Positions 11,774 through 19,649 of a stretch of DNA of 45,293 bases are shown here, in pieces; the first letter of the stretch is position 1; each line of letters begins with the position of its first letter. The DNA lies in assembly GCA_022072205.1 (NCBI GenBank), contig JAJVID010000050.1:3121-48413 (forward strand), read 5' to 3'. A program made the position numbers and the translations under genes. The stretch is from Acidobacteriota bacterium (GTDB lineage Bacteria; Acidobacteriota; Blastocatellia; RBC074). Under the pieces are notes generated by a model. It was not told the DNA's origin. It worked only from the letters and a program-made list of their open reading frames with translations, and searched no databases.

Positions 11774-11863
11774 GAAGAGAGAACACGGAAAGACGAAAAA
11801 CTCCCTATCCTTCATCTTTTTTCCGTCTGTTCCGTTATTTCCTTCTTTTCCGTGTTCTCTTCT
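11773..11863. terminator. Palindromic terminator between convergent genes
   Basis: The spacer between the RND gene and the convergent guanylyltransferase gene is a large palindrome. AGAAGAGAGAACACGGAAA at its left end is answered by TTTTCCGTGTTCTCTTCT at its right end (11843-11863). Inner A-rich and T-rich tracts oppose each other. The left arm starts within the RND stop codon and the right arm ends 9 nt before the stop of the other gene. A bidirectional terminator is the simplest reading. Confidence 0.65.
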
Positions 11864-11872
11864 GATCTTCCG

Positions 11873-12931
11873 CTATGCGTTCTTCAGCAGTTCTGGAAAT
11901 CGCTTCACGTCCTGCGAACGATCAAGCCTCGCAACCATCACCGCGTCCGGCGTGTCAACGACCACCAGGTCTTCGACGCCGAGCAGCGCGACCTTGCGAT
12001 CCGTGCTGGAAAAAACCAGGTTGCGTTTCGCGTCAACGATCATCGCGTCGCCGAGCGGCAGGTTTCCCTGCTCGTCGTATTCGGCTGAGCGCAGTTCGTA
12101 CAACGCCTGCCAGCTTCCCACGTCGCTCCATCCGAAGTCGGCCTTGAAGACGTGGATCGGCTTCGTGGTCTTCTCCATCACGCCGTAATCAATCGAGACG
12201 GATTCGATCCTGCCGTAGACGCGTTCGACCGCCGCGTCGTAATCGGGCGTGTCAATCGCGCGATCAATTTCCATCAGGCCGTCGTGAAGAGCGGGCATAC
12301 AAGCTTCGATTTCGCCCAGGATCGTTCGCGCCGTGTAGACGAAGATGCCGCTGTTCCAGAGATAATCGCCGCTCGACAGATAGCCGAGCGCGGTCTGGTG
12401 ATCGGGTTTTTCAACGAAGCGGCGGACTCTGAAAAACTTTTGTCCGAGCGATTCCCCGCCCTGTTCGCCAGTGTGGATGTAGCCGTAGCCGGTTTCGGGC
12501 CTGTTCGGTTGAATTCCAAGCGTGATGATCGCGCCGTCGCGCGCGACATCGGCGGCTGCGCGAATCGTCTGCGCGAAGCTTTCAACATCGGCGATGAAAT
12601 GATCGGCGGGCAACACAACCACTGGCTCATCTTCATTGATGCGCCTGGCGTGCAATGCGGCAAGGCCGATGCAGGCGGCGGTGTTGCGGCCACGCGGCTC
12701 GATCAAAATCTTCACCGGGCTGCCAGACAAAATCTGCCCTGTCAATTCGGCGTGAACACGTCCAACCACGACGGAAGTGTGATCGGGCTGCGCGAAGCGC
12801 TCGGCGCGCGCGAGCGTCTCTTCCAGCATCGTCCGGTCGCCGGTGATCGCCAGAAATTGTTTCGGCAAATGCTCACGGCTGGCCGGCCAGAATCTCGTGC
12901 CGGAGCCTCCGGCCATAATTACTGCAAACAT
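11873..12931 (-). CDS. manC: Mannose-1-phosphate guanylyltransferase
   Basis: The 352-residue enzyme makes GDP-mannose from GTP and mannose-1-phosphate. The nucleotidyltransferase signature [15 protein letters not shown] followed by LPKQFL is at the N-terminus. Further GMP blocks are [36 protein letters not shown] and NSGIFVY. The C-terminus has a short beta-helix-like part ([19 protein letters not shown]) and lacks the isomerase domain of bifunctional AlgA/ManC. AGGGAG lies 5 nt before the ATG. It is the last gene of the minus-strand glycan cluster and should supply GDP-mannose or its derivatives to the glycosyltransferases upstream. The symbol is by family; manC1/mpg names are also used. 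Confidence 0.92.
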   Translation of the reverse strand: MFAVIMAGGSGTRFWPASREHLPKQFLAITGDRTMLEETLARAERFAQPDHTSVVVGRVHAELTGQILSGSPVKILIEPRGRNTAACIGLAALHARRINEDEPVVVLPADHFIADVESFAQTIRAAADVARDGAIITLGIQPNRPETGYGYIHTGEQGGESLGQKFFRVRRFVEKPDHQTALGYLSSGDYLWNSGIFVYTARTILGEIEACMPALHDGLMEIDRAIDTPDYDAAVERVYGRIESVSIDYGVMEKTTKPIHVFKADFGWSDVGSWQALYELRSAEYDEQGNLPLGDAMIVDAKRNLVFSSTDRKVALLGVEDLVVVDTPDAVMVARLDRSQDVKRFPELLKNA

Positions 12932-13003
12932 AAAAACTCCCTGGAACAGAAAAATGATGTGATCGCGGCAATCTTCGCAGATGAATGCTTCGTGGGTAAA
13001 CCG

Positions 13004-13801
13004 TCAGCGCGCCCTTTCGGGCCTGCCGTCCGGCTCCTCAGCGATCCTGAAAAATTCATGATTGAAAATTTGAGCGGCGAGACCCTGAGTGAGGCGGGAG
13101 AAAACATGAGAATCATCGAGTTGTGTTCGATGGCATCGCAACGCCGCGAGCTTGCGATCCAGAAACGGCGTTATGTCATACGTGGTCGTGATTTCTTCCG
13201 GCGGAACGCCGAACTGTTCGGGAGGGATTCCCCAGAGGTGAGTTTCATGACCAGTCTCAGCCAGACGTTCGATCAGGCGCGGGTAGAAACCCTGCGGGGC
13301 AGTCGCGTACAAAAGTTCGGGCGCGCGGCACGGAGCCAGGCCCTGATCCGGATGTTGCGGAAAGGCGTTCGCGTCGTTGGCCAGCGCGCAGGCTCTGGTT
13401 GTGAGCCGCCCGATGGCGACGTGATCTCCGTGTCCGTAGAGGCCGTCCGGGCCGAAGGTGATCACGATTTGCGGGCGCAGCTCACGAATGGCGCGAGTTA
13501 TTTTTTCAAGCGTGGCTTGTTCTTCATCTCCGTCCAGCGCCGACAGGCTGCCATCTTCCAGATCGAGGAACCGCAGCCAGCTTACGCCCAACACGTCACA
13601 CGCCGCGCGCAGTTCGCGTTCCCGCACTTCGCCCAGGTTTTCGTAATCGGCCAGCGATTCATCGCTGATCGGCCCCCATTCGCCGCGCGTCGCGCAAATC
13701 AGAGCCGTTCGCCAGCCTTCGGCTGCGTATCGCGCCAGCGCGCCTCCGGCCACCAGCGATTCGTCATCGGGATGGGCAAAGATCGCCAGGAGCGTATTCA
13801 A
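13004..13801 (-). CDS. PIG-L/LmbE family N-acetylglucosaminyl deacetylase-like protein
   Basis: The 265-residue zinc hydrolase has the PIG-L motifs AHPDDES near the start and HGDH near residue 130, which bind the metal. Family members remove acetyl groups from N-acetylglucosamine-containing lipids or small metabolites. An open frame extends to 13873, but TTG at 13801 has a GGAGG 5 nt upstream and gives a protein beginning LNTLLAIFAHPDDE, as expected for the family. It overlaps the end of the GT4 gene by 38 nt, so the two are probably coupled. In this setting a sugar N-deacetylation on the surface glycan is likely but not proven. Confidence 0.87.
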   Translation of the reverse strand: MNTLLAIFAHPDDESLVAGGALARYAAEGWRTALICATRGEWGPISDESLADYENLGEVRERELRAACDVLGVSWLRFLDLEDGSLSALDGDEEQATLEKITRAIRELRPQIVITFGPDGLYGHGDHVAIGRLTTRACALANDANAFPQHPDQGLAPCRAPELLYATAPQGFYPRLIERLAETGHETHLWGIPPEQFGVPPEEITTTYDITPFLDRKLAALRCHRTQLDDSHVFSRLTQGLAAQIFNHEFFRIAEEPDGRPERAR

Positions 13802-14891
13802 GCTTGCCTCCGTTAAACACCATGCCTCCGCGGGCCTCGCGTTCGGCGACCAGGCGGTAGTAGAGCGCTTCATAACCCTCGGTCATCGCTTCGACGCTGT
13901 AATGCGCTTCGGCGTGGCGCCGCACGTTCTCGCGCGGCAGGGCCATCACGTCCGGTAATTTCGCAACCAGTTCGTCGAGCGTCTCTGTCACATAACCGCT
14001 CACGCCGTCAATGACAATCTCCGGCGCCGCGCCTTTGGCGAGCGCCGCGACCGGCGTGCCGCAGGCCATCGCCTCGATCAGCACCAACCCGAACGGCTCG
14101 CCAACCTGCATCGGATAAATCATTGCGCGCGCTCCGCCGAGCAACTCGACCTTCTCTTCATGCCCAAGCTCTCCGAGATAAACAATCTGCTCGCCGTCCA
14201 CGAGCGGCTCGACCGCGTCGTAGTAATAACCCGATTCAGGCGCCGCCATCAGCAACCGCATCCCCGCGCGTTTGGCGACCTCGATGGCCTGCACCGGGCC
14301 TTTGCCTTCGGTGAAGCGTCCGAAGAAAACAAGATAATCGTCAGGCTCGGCGCTGAATTTGAAATTCTGCAAATCAATGCCGTGCGGAATCACCGCCGCG
14401 CAATTCAAACCTTCGAGCGCGCCGCGCTGGTAATTCGAAATCGCCACCAGATTGGCCTCCGGATAACACAACCACAAGTCGCGCTGTTCCGGGTGCGGCT
14501 GATGGTGCAGCGTGTGCGCCATCGGCGTCCCGATCAGCCGCGTAAAGGCCAGGCTCATCGGATAATAAGCCGACTGATATTGAATCACGTCGAACTGATC
14601 GGCGCGTTCGCAGGCCGCAGCCAGATGCACCAGTTCGTAATGCTCCCAGGGCCACATATCAATATCTTCCCAGTACCCCTGCGGAAAAGTGGCGAAGAGC
14701 CGGGCTGAAGTCCTGGTCTTGCCGGTGGCGAAAAGCGTCACGTCGTGCCCGCGTTTGACCAATTCTTCAGTGAGCAACGCCGATACCAATTCGACCGATC
14801 CGCTCTTTGCCGCCGGGATGGTCGTGGCCACCGGCGCGATGTGGGCGATTTTCAGTCTGCGTTTGATGGTGTTTTGAATAACTTTTGTCAC
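13764..14891 (-). CDS. Glycosyltransferase family 4 protein
   Basis: This 375-residue GT-B enzyme starts with RRLKIAHIAPVATTIP followed by a Gly-rich loop (SGSVELVSALLTEELVKRGH), a typical acceptor-side domain. The donor domain has FFGRFTEGKGPVQAIEVAKR and the EPFGLVLIEAMACGTPVA block with the conserved E-x7-E pattern, then GVSGYVT. It resembles GT4 enzymes of exopolysaccharide and glycolipid loci. A pairing with the PIG-L gene recalls BshA-BshB of bacillithiol synthesis, but the N-terminus lacks the BshA-type sequence, so a glycan role is preferred. Donor and acceptor sugars are not readable. Confidence 0.9.
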   Translation of the reverse strand: MTKVIQNTIKRRLKIAHIAPVATTIPAAKSGSVELVSALLTEELVKRGHDVTLFATGKTRTSARLFATFPQGYWEDIDMWPWEHYELVHLAAACERADQFDVIQYQSAYYPMSLAFTRLIGTPMAHTLHHQPHPEQRDLWLCYPEANLVAISNYQRGALEGLNCAAVIPHGIDLQNFKFSAEPDDYLVFFGRFTEGKGPVQAIEVAKRAGMRLLMAAPESGYYYDAVEPLVDGEQIVYLGELGHEEKVELLGGARAMIYPMQVGEPFGLVLIEAMACGTPVAALAKGAAPEIVIDGVSGYVTETLDELVAKLPDVMALPRENVRRHAEAHYSVEAMTEGYEALYYRLVAEREARGGMVFNGGKLEYAPGDLCPSR

Positions 14892-14929
14892 TCTTTACCC
14901 TCCGCAATCTCTCTTCTGATCCCGCTTGC

Positions 14930-16036
14930 TTAAAAGCGCAGGTCGAAGATCGCCAGACGCCCGTTTTCCAGAATGCGGCGAGCAGTCGAATTCAGATGTT
15001 CGCGCAATTCGCCGTAATGATCGAGCCACCACAAAGCCGGCCAGCCGAAGACCATGAAGTTCGCTCCCGCCGCGCGCAATCGTTCCAACTCTCGAACTGC
15101 CGTCTCGCCGTCCGGCGGAGGCCCCCAGTACTGCCCATCGCGCTCGATGAACGGAATGGCGCGGCGGCCAATGGTCAGGTCGGCGCCGAGCGCTCCGTCG
15201 TCGGCCAGGATCAATGTTTCTCCCGGCGGGATGACCGACGCCACTTCCTGCGCTGTCCGGTAGCATTGATCGAGCCAGCGCCACGTTCCGCCACCTTTGC
15301 GAAAAAGCGCCGACTGACAATACTCCGCGCCTTCCCATCTTCCGATGACGTTCTCGATCTGATGCGACAGGCCGCGTTTGCCCAGAAATTCGTGAACGGC
15401 GATGGCGCATCCGTCGAACGTGTAGTAATCGTCGAAAATCACGAAGCCGCCTTCGACAACCTGATCGTAGAGGCTTTCAAGACAACAAAGCACGCTGTCG
15501 TACCAATCGGCGTCAATCCGCAAAATCGCGATTGGCCCGATGCGGTCACGATTGAGCGCAAGCGTCTGATCGAACCACCCTTTGACGAATTCGGTGTAAG
15601 AACCGAGGCCGAGTTCATCGGCGGCGCGCTGCACAATTTCCAGCGAAGCCGAGCAGTTGTCGTGATACCAGGGGCTGTCGGTGTTTCGCGCGTACTCGAA
15701 GGCCTTTGCCCCGTCTATCTCTTTCGGCGCCGGCAAACCTTCGTAAGAATCGAACAGCCAGACTTTCCGGTCACGCGCTCCCGCGCGTTTGAGCGTCTCC
15801 GCCATCAGGAACGAACTGCCGCCGCGCCAGACGCCGCATTCGACAAAGGCGCCGGGGATTCCATAGGTCAGCGCCGCGCGAGCCACGCGCGACAGATCAA
15901 TCAGCGACTCAGCCGGAACCATCGTGAATGGCCGTACTTTTTCAAGTATCGGCGCGAGGTCGCGCGCGTCGTCCCAGTCCAAAAACATTTCAGACCTGGC
16001 CTGCGCTGCCGGGCTTTGTTTTGTTTCGGCGCTCAT
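14930..16036 (-). CDS. TylF/MycF-type methyltransferase with additional C-terminal domain
   Basis: Residues 40-230 form a class I SAM methyltransferase of the TylF/MycF sugar O-methyltransferase type. Visible motifs are FVECGVWRGGSS (SAM loop), LFDSYEGLP, the metal-binding RIDADWYDS, and GGFVIFDDYYTFDGC. Residues from about 260 to 368 are a second domain (ETLILADDGALG, then NFMVFGWPALWWLDHYGEL, ending AIFDLRF). To my knowledge similar tails occur beside glycosyltransferases and have no assigned function. The ATG overlaps the stop of the upstream glycosyltransferase (ATGA, 16033-16036). Likely job: O-methylation of a sugar on the cluster's glycan. Confidence 0.85.
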   Translation of the reverse strand: MSAETKQSPAAQARSEMFLDWDDARDLAPILEKVRPFTMVPAESLIDLSRVARAALTYGIPGAFVECGVWRGGSSFLMAETLKRAGARDRKVWLFDSYEGLPAPKEIDGAKAFEYARNTDSPWYHDNCSASLEIVQRAADELGLGSYTEFVKGWFDQTLALNRDRIGPIAILRIDADWYDSVLCCLESLYDQVVEGGFVIFDDYYTFDGCAIAVHEFLGKRGLSHQIENVIGRWEGAEYCQSALFRKGGGTWRWLDQCYRTAQEVASVIPPGETLILADDGALGADLTIGRRAIPFIERDGQYWGPPPDGETAVRELERLRAAGANFMVFGWPALWWLDHYGELREHLNSTARRILENGRLAIFDLRF

Positions 16037-17187
16037 CGGTTCTCCTCTTTCGGTTCGCGGATGAAACTGCGCTCCAGCAAATCTGTCAGCACACGGCGCG
16101 CGTCGAAGTGTTCTTCAGCTACGGAGCGCGCGGCGCGGCAATGCGCTTCGTAATCATCATCCAGCCGGTTGATCGCCTCGACCGCTTCCGCCGGAGAGCG
16201 AAAGGCCAGCAATCCCTTGCCGCACGGCAGGAAATCGCTGAAACCCGTGTCCTGAACGATCACGGGGCGGCCCATCGCCAGATAACCCGCGCTGCGGTCG
16301 CTGAACCAGCCGCAGCGCGCGCTCACGTAAGCGTGTTTGGCCACGCTGAATTCCGCGCGCGAAGATCGCAGATAATCCTGATAAGTCCACGGATCGCGTG
16401 TCACCTCGCCGGGATTGACCAGACGCCAGCCCCCAGCCGCCAATCGTTCCCGCGCTTCCATCGGCGCGTTGAGCGCAATCTCCATCAACCGCCCGGTCTC
16501 GTTCGGCAGCGAAAAGAACGGAGTGAACTCGCGGTCTTTCTGCCCGTAAACGCGCCCGTCGTGCTCGCGCTCGCTGTACGCCGACCAGTTCATCACGGTG
16601 GTGAACGGCGCCGCCGGTTCGCCTTGTGTCACCGGCCAGAGATCGAGCGTCACCGGTTGCCGCGTCGGCAGCCATCGCGCGCCGCCGGTCGGCATATCGC
16701 AACCGGGCCGATGCGCGTTTTCGCCGTAGCTGAAAAGAACGTGATATTGATCAAAGCTCTCGCTCATTCCGTGCCCGCCGATCTGCGTGAAAACCGGGTC
16801 GGTGTCAATCATCGCGCGCCGCGCGCACAACTCGAATTCGGGAACCCAGTTGATGTTGCTCAGATTGAAAAATACGTCGCATTCGCGGCAGAGCCGGGCA
16901 AACTGCCGGCGCGGCATTCCGTGCGCTTCGCCATCCTCGGCCAGGTAACACCAACTCCTGTCGAGACCGTGCGGGCGCAGCAACTTCATCAGGTAGGCGA
17001 TTCCGTAACTCGGATCGGAAGTCATGTCGCAGCGCGCCGGGTCGTAACACGAATCGGCCCAGCCGTAATCTTCGACATAAGTGATCTCGTGCCCCAGCCG
17101 CGCGAACCCCGCCAGATATTGCAGGTGATGCCAGCTAAAACCGCCGAGCGGGTAACGGATCAAATTGCCTGCGCAAATAATCTTCAA
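16033..17187 (-). CDS. Putative glycosyltransferase, GT-B fold, paralogue of the neighbour
   Basis: The product has 384 residues and starts MKIICAGNLIRYPLGGFSWHHLQYLAGFARLGHE, an N-terminal Rossmann half typical of GT-B enzymes. The C-terminal half has GWFSDRSAGYLAMGRPVIVQDTGF, where glycosyltransferases usually have the donor-binding loop, then a helical tail. It shares this block and the overall layout with the product of 17198-18367, so the two are duplicates. It looks closest to the glycosyl transferases that resemble CgeB/GT1, though I cannot assign a CAZy family. Ten nt separate it from its paralogue. Confidence 0.75.
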   Translation of the reverse strand: MKIICAGNLIRYPLGGFSWHHLQYLAGFARLGHEITYVEDYGWADSCYDPARCDMTSDPSYGIAYLMKLLRPHGLDRSWCYLAEDGEAHGMPRRQFARLCRECDVFFNLSNINWVPEFELCARRAMIDTDPVFTQIGGHGMSESFDQYHVLFSYGENAHRPGCDMPTGGARWLPTRQPVTLDLWPVTQGEPAAPFTTVMNWSAYSEREHDGRVYGQKDREFTPFFSLPNETGRLMEIALNAPMEARERLAAGGWRLVNPGEVTRDPWTYQDYLRSSRAEFSVAKHAYVSARCGWFSDRSAGYLAMGRPVIVQDTGFSDFLPCGKGLLAFRSPAEAVEAINRLDDDYEAHCRAARSVAEEHFDARRVLTDLLERSFIREPKEENR

Positions 17188-17197
17188 TCTGTCGCTC

Positions 17198-18367
17198 CTA
17201 CAATCCCGCGCGCTCCATCAGGCTGCCGATCACCTTTTCGGCGGCGAAATACTCTTTGGCGATTTCGCGCGCCGCGCGGCAATTGCCTTCGTAATCGCTC
17301 TCGACAGCGTCCACCGCCGCCAGAATGTCATCCATCGTTCTGAAACCGAAGAGTCCTTTGCCCGTCGGCAGGAACTTGCTGAAGCCGGTCTCCTGCGTGA
17401 TCACCGGGCGGCCAGCGGCCAGATAGCAGGCGCTGCGGTCGCTGAACCAGCCGGTGTGCGGCCGCACGTACTGATCACGCGCGATGGTGAACTCTCCGCG
17501 CGAGTTTTGGATATAACTGCGATAGCGATCAAAGTCCTTCGATATTTCCACCGAATGCGTCTGTCGCCAGCCGTGATCGCGCAACCGCCGCTCGACATCT
17601 TCGTCAACACCGGCGGCCAGCTCGAAGGACATTGGCCGGCGGCGCGGCAGGTCGAGGAATTTTTCAAACTCACGATCCTTCGTCCAGTAATAAGTGTCGC
17701 CGCGATAGGTAATGTTCTTGCCTTTGTTATGCCAGGTGGTGATGGTCGTGTAAGTTTCGCTCCCGCCGTCAGGGTTGTTCCACATATCAATGAGCACAGG
17801 TTGGCGCGTCGGGAGCCAGCGGAAGCGCTCAATCGGCGTGTCGCAATCGGACGCGCCCAGGTTTTCGCCGAAGCTGAAGAGCGTGTCGTGCGCGGCCAGC
17901 GTCGTGATGGTCATCTCGTCTCCCTTCGCCACCTTCACCTGAGAAGCGAACGGATCGGATTCAACGTAAACGCGGCGCGGGCAAGCCATGTGCTCTTCTC
18001 GAATCTCCTGCGCTCCGGTGACGTTGAGGAACGCGTCCGCTTCGCGGTAAAGCCGCAATATCTGACTTTCAGTCATCCCGTAGCATTGGCCGTCCGGATA
18101 ATTTCCGCGAAAGGCCCAGCGGTCACGAAAGCCGTGCGCTTCGAGAATCGGGACGACCGCTTCGATGTTGCCGGACGCGTCGCCGGAGATGTCGTTGATC
18201 CGGGGATCGTAAATCCATCGCCCTGAGTCCTCGATGTAATAAGGGTCGTAGCCGAGCCTGCGCAGCCCGATCAAATAATGGAGAAACTGATAAGTCACTC
18301 CGGCCAGCGGGTACCAGAAGAGGATTCCAAAGACAATAATCTTTCCCTTGCTCGGCTTCTCGTTCAC
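17198..18367 (-). CDS. Putative glycosyltransferase, GT-B fold, paralogue of the neighbour
   Basis: This 389-residue paralogue of the next gene starts KGKIIVFGILFWYPLAGVTYQFLHYLIGLRRLGYDPYYIED after a short polar leader. The C-terminal block GWFSDRSACYLAAGRPVITQETGF, followed by FLPTGKGLFGFR, matches the partner nearly residue for residue. Differences are larger in the N-terminal half, which usually binds the acceptor. This fits two enzymes with a shared donor adding successive sugars, but that is inference. It follows the Trm112-methyltransferase gene by 31 nt in the same operon. Confidence 0.75.
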   Translation of the reverse strand: MNEKPSKGKIIVFGILFWYPLAGVTYQFLHYLIGLRRLGYDPYYIEDSGRWIYDPRINDISGDASGNIEAVVPILEAHGFRDRWAFRGNYPDGQCYGMTESQILRLYREADAFLNVTGAQEIREEHMACPRRVYVESDPFASQVKVAKGDEMTITTLAAHDTLFSFGENLGASDCDTPIERFRWLPTRQPVLIDMWNNPDGGSETYTTITTWHNKGKNITYRGDTYYWTKDREFEKFLDLPRRRPMSFELAAGVDEDVERRLRDHGWRQTHSVEISKDFDRYRSYIQNSRGEFTIARDQYVRPHTGWFSDRSACYLAAGRPVITQETGFSKFLPTGKGLFGFRTMDDILAAVDAVESDYEGNCRAAREIAKEYFAAEKVIGSLMERAGL

Positions 18368-18398
18368 TACTCTTTCGCTCCTTCGCTGTTTTGGTGAT

Positions 18399-19640
18399 TC
18401 ACAGGTATCCCTTCGGCACGTTTAGCGCGATGTAGCGCGCGGCCAATTCGGACGCCTCGCCGCTCAACTCTCCCGCTTCAAGATTTCCGATCGTTTCGTT
18501 TGTCAATTCAAGTCGTTCGGGCAGGTAACGTTTACAGGCTTTGTATTCGTCCTCGTAGCTCGGTGAAGGAAACGCCAGCCGCAAGACCGCGCCATCACCG
18601 CTTCGCTCAACCTCGTAGAGCGGATTGATGCGCCACACGCCCGAATCGAACTGCGCGCCGGGGTATTCATACTTCCGAAACATTCCTTCGAGCCGCGTGG
18701 CGATCAGAAACAACGCCTGCTCGTCCGCCAGTTCTTCATCGGAATAATCAGGCGAAAGATCAATCGCGCGGCGCTCGATGACGCTGTCGAGCGCTTCGCT
18801 CTCCTTGAAGACGCGCGCGCCATAACCGCTGAACAGATTGCGCCACCACTGCGGCGCGAGCGGCAATCCGACCGAGTAATTTTCCAGCAGCGCGTTGTGA
18901 ACGTGGTTGATGACGATCACGCCATCGTCGCCGGCCATCCGCATCATCTCGCAGGCGAATTGCCGCTTCGACCAGATGTAATGAAAAGCGTCCGAGCAGA
19001 AGGCGAGCGAAAAGCTGCCGCGTTTGAACGGCAGCGGCGCTTCCGCATCGCAACAGACTGGAATGCATTCCGGCGCGATGATCCTTCGAGCGATCCAGAG
19101 CTTCCAGAAATTGGTCTCGGCCAGAAAGACTTCGGCCCCGCCTGCGATCTCGCAGAGCGCGCGCGTCAGATGTCCTGATCCACCGGCCAGATCAATCGCC
19201 CGTCGCGTGAAGCATCGTTGGTCGCTGCCGATCGCTCGGAATATCGCCTGTCCTACAAGATACGTCGGGTTTGCAAAGCGATGGACGAAATACGGCCCCT
19301 CATTGCCCGGCGAAAAGATTTCAATGCAATTGCGATAAGTCCCCGCGTCGCCCTGCGCCAGAAATTGTTTGAAAGCCGCTTGCCGCTCTTCGTCCAATTC
19401 CAGCGCCGTGAAGAGCGCCTGATCCGGGTCGTCGGCGAGCAGTTGCTGGAACGCGGCGTCGCCGGAGTAAGCGGCCATCAACACAGGGATGCCGTCAACA
19501 ACCGGATAGCTGGCGCATTGGCAGCGCAAAACGCCGGTGGTGATTTCGTCACCGCTGCGCCGCAAGCTCGCTCCTTCGTCGAGCGCAAACGAACCGCCGC
19601 AGTACGGACATTCCAAAATTTCCAGTAAATTCAGGCGCAT
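18399..19640 (-). CDS. Trm112-like zinc ribbon fused to a SAM methyltransferase
   Basis: The 413-residue protein begins with a Trm112p-like domain. LECPYCGG and LRCQCASYPVVDGIPVL supply the four Cys and the typical PVVDGIPVL end. The rest is a class I methyltransferase with the SAM loop AIDLAGGSGHLTRAL, an acidic CCDAEAPLPFKRGSFSLAFCSDAFHY strand, and a long C-terminal extension from about residue 290. In eukaryotes and archaea Trm112 activates methyltransferases as a separate subunit. Fusions in cis occur in bacterial surface polysaccharide loci. The acceptor is unknown. It lies between the ABC exporter and the glycosyltransferase pair with 9- and 31-nt gaps. Confidence 0.8.
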   Translation of the reverse strand: MRLNLLEILECPYCGGSFALDEGASLRRSGDEITTGVLRCQCASYPVVDGIPVLMAAYSGDAAFQQLLADDPDQALFTALELDEERQAAFKQFLAQGDAGTYRNCIEIFSPGNEGPYFVHRFANPTYLVGQAIFRAIGSDQRCFTRRAIDLAGGSGHLTRALCEIAGGAEVFLAETNFWKLWIARRIIAPECIPVCCDAEAPLPFKRGSFSLAFCSDAFHYIWSKRQFACEMMRMAGDDGVIVINHVHNALLENYSVGLPLAPQWWRNLFSGYGARVFKESEALDSVIERRAIDLSPDYSDEELADEQALFLIATRLEGMFRKYEYPGAQFDSGVWRINPLYEVERSGDGAVLRLAFPSPSYEDEYKACKRYLPERLELTNETIGNLEAGELSGEASELAARYIALNVPKGYL

Positions 19641-19649
19641 CCTTCTACC

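Noticed and set aside
12152-13816. A 554-codon open frame on the + strand
   Set aside because: It lies opposite the guanylyltransferase and PIG-L genes, whose motifs are intact. Its translation shows no family motif and is Arg/Ala/Gly-rich, as antisense frames in GC-rich genes are.
13004-14891. GT4 plus PIG-L as bacillithiol synthesis (BshA-BshB)
   Set aside because: The GT4 N-terminus lacks the BshA-type opening, and the genes sit inside a glycan cluster with other glycosyltransferases. Not excluded, but less likely.
14885-17343. Long + strand frames of 422 and 471 codons
   Set aside because: They run opposite the methyltransferase and glycosyltransferases and have no recognisable domain, so they are antisense shadows.
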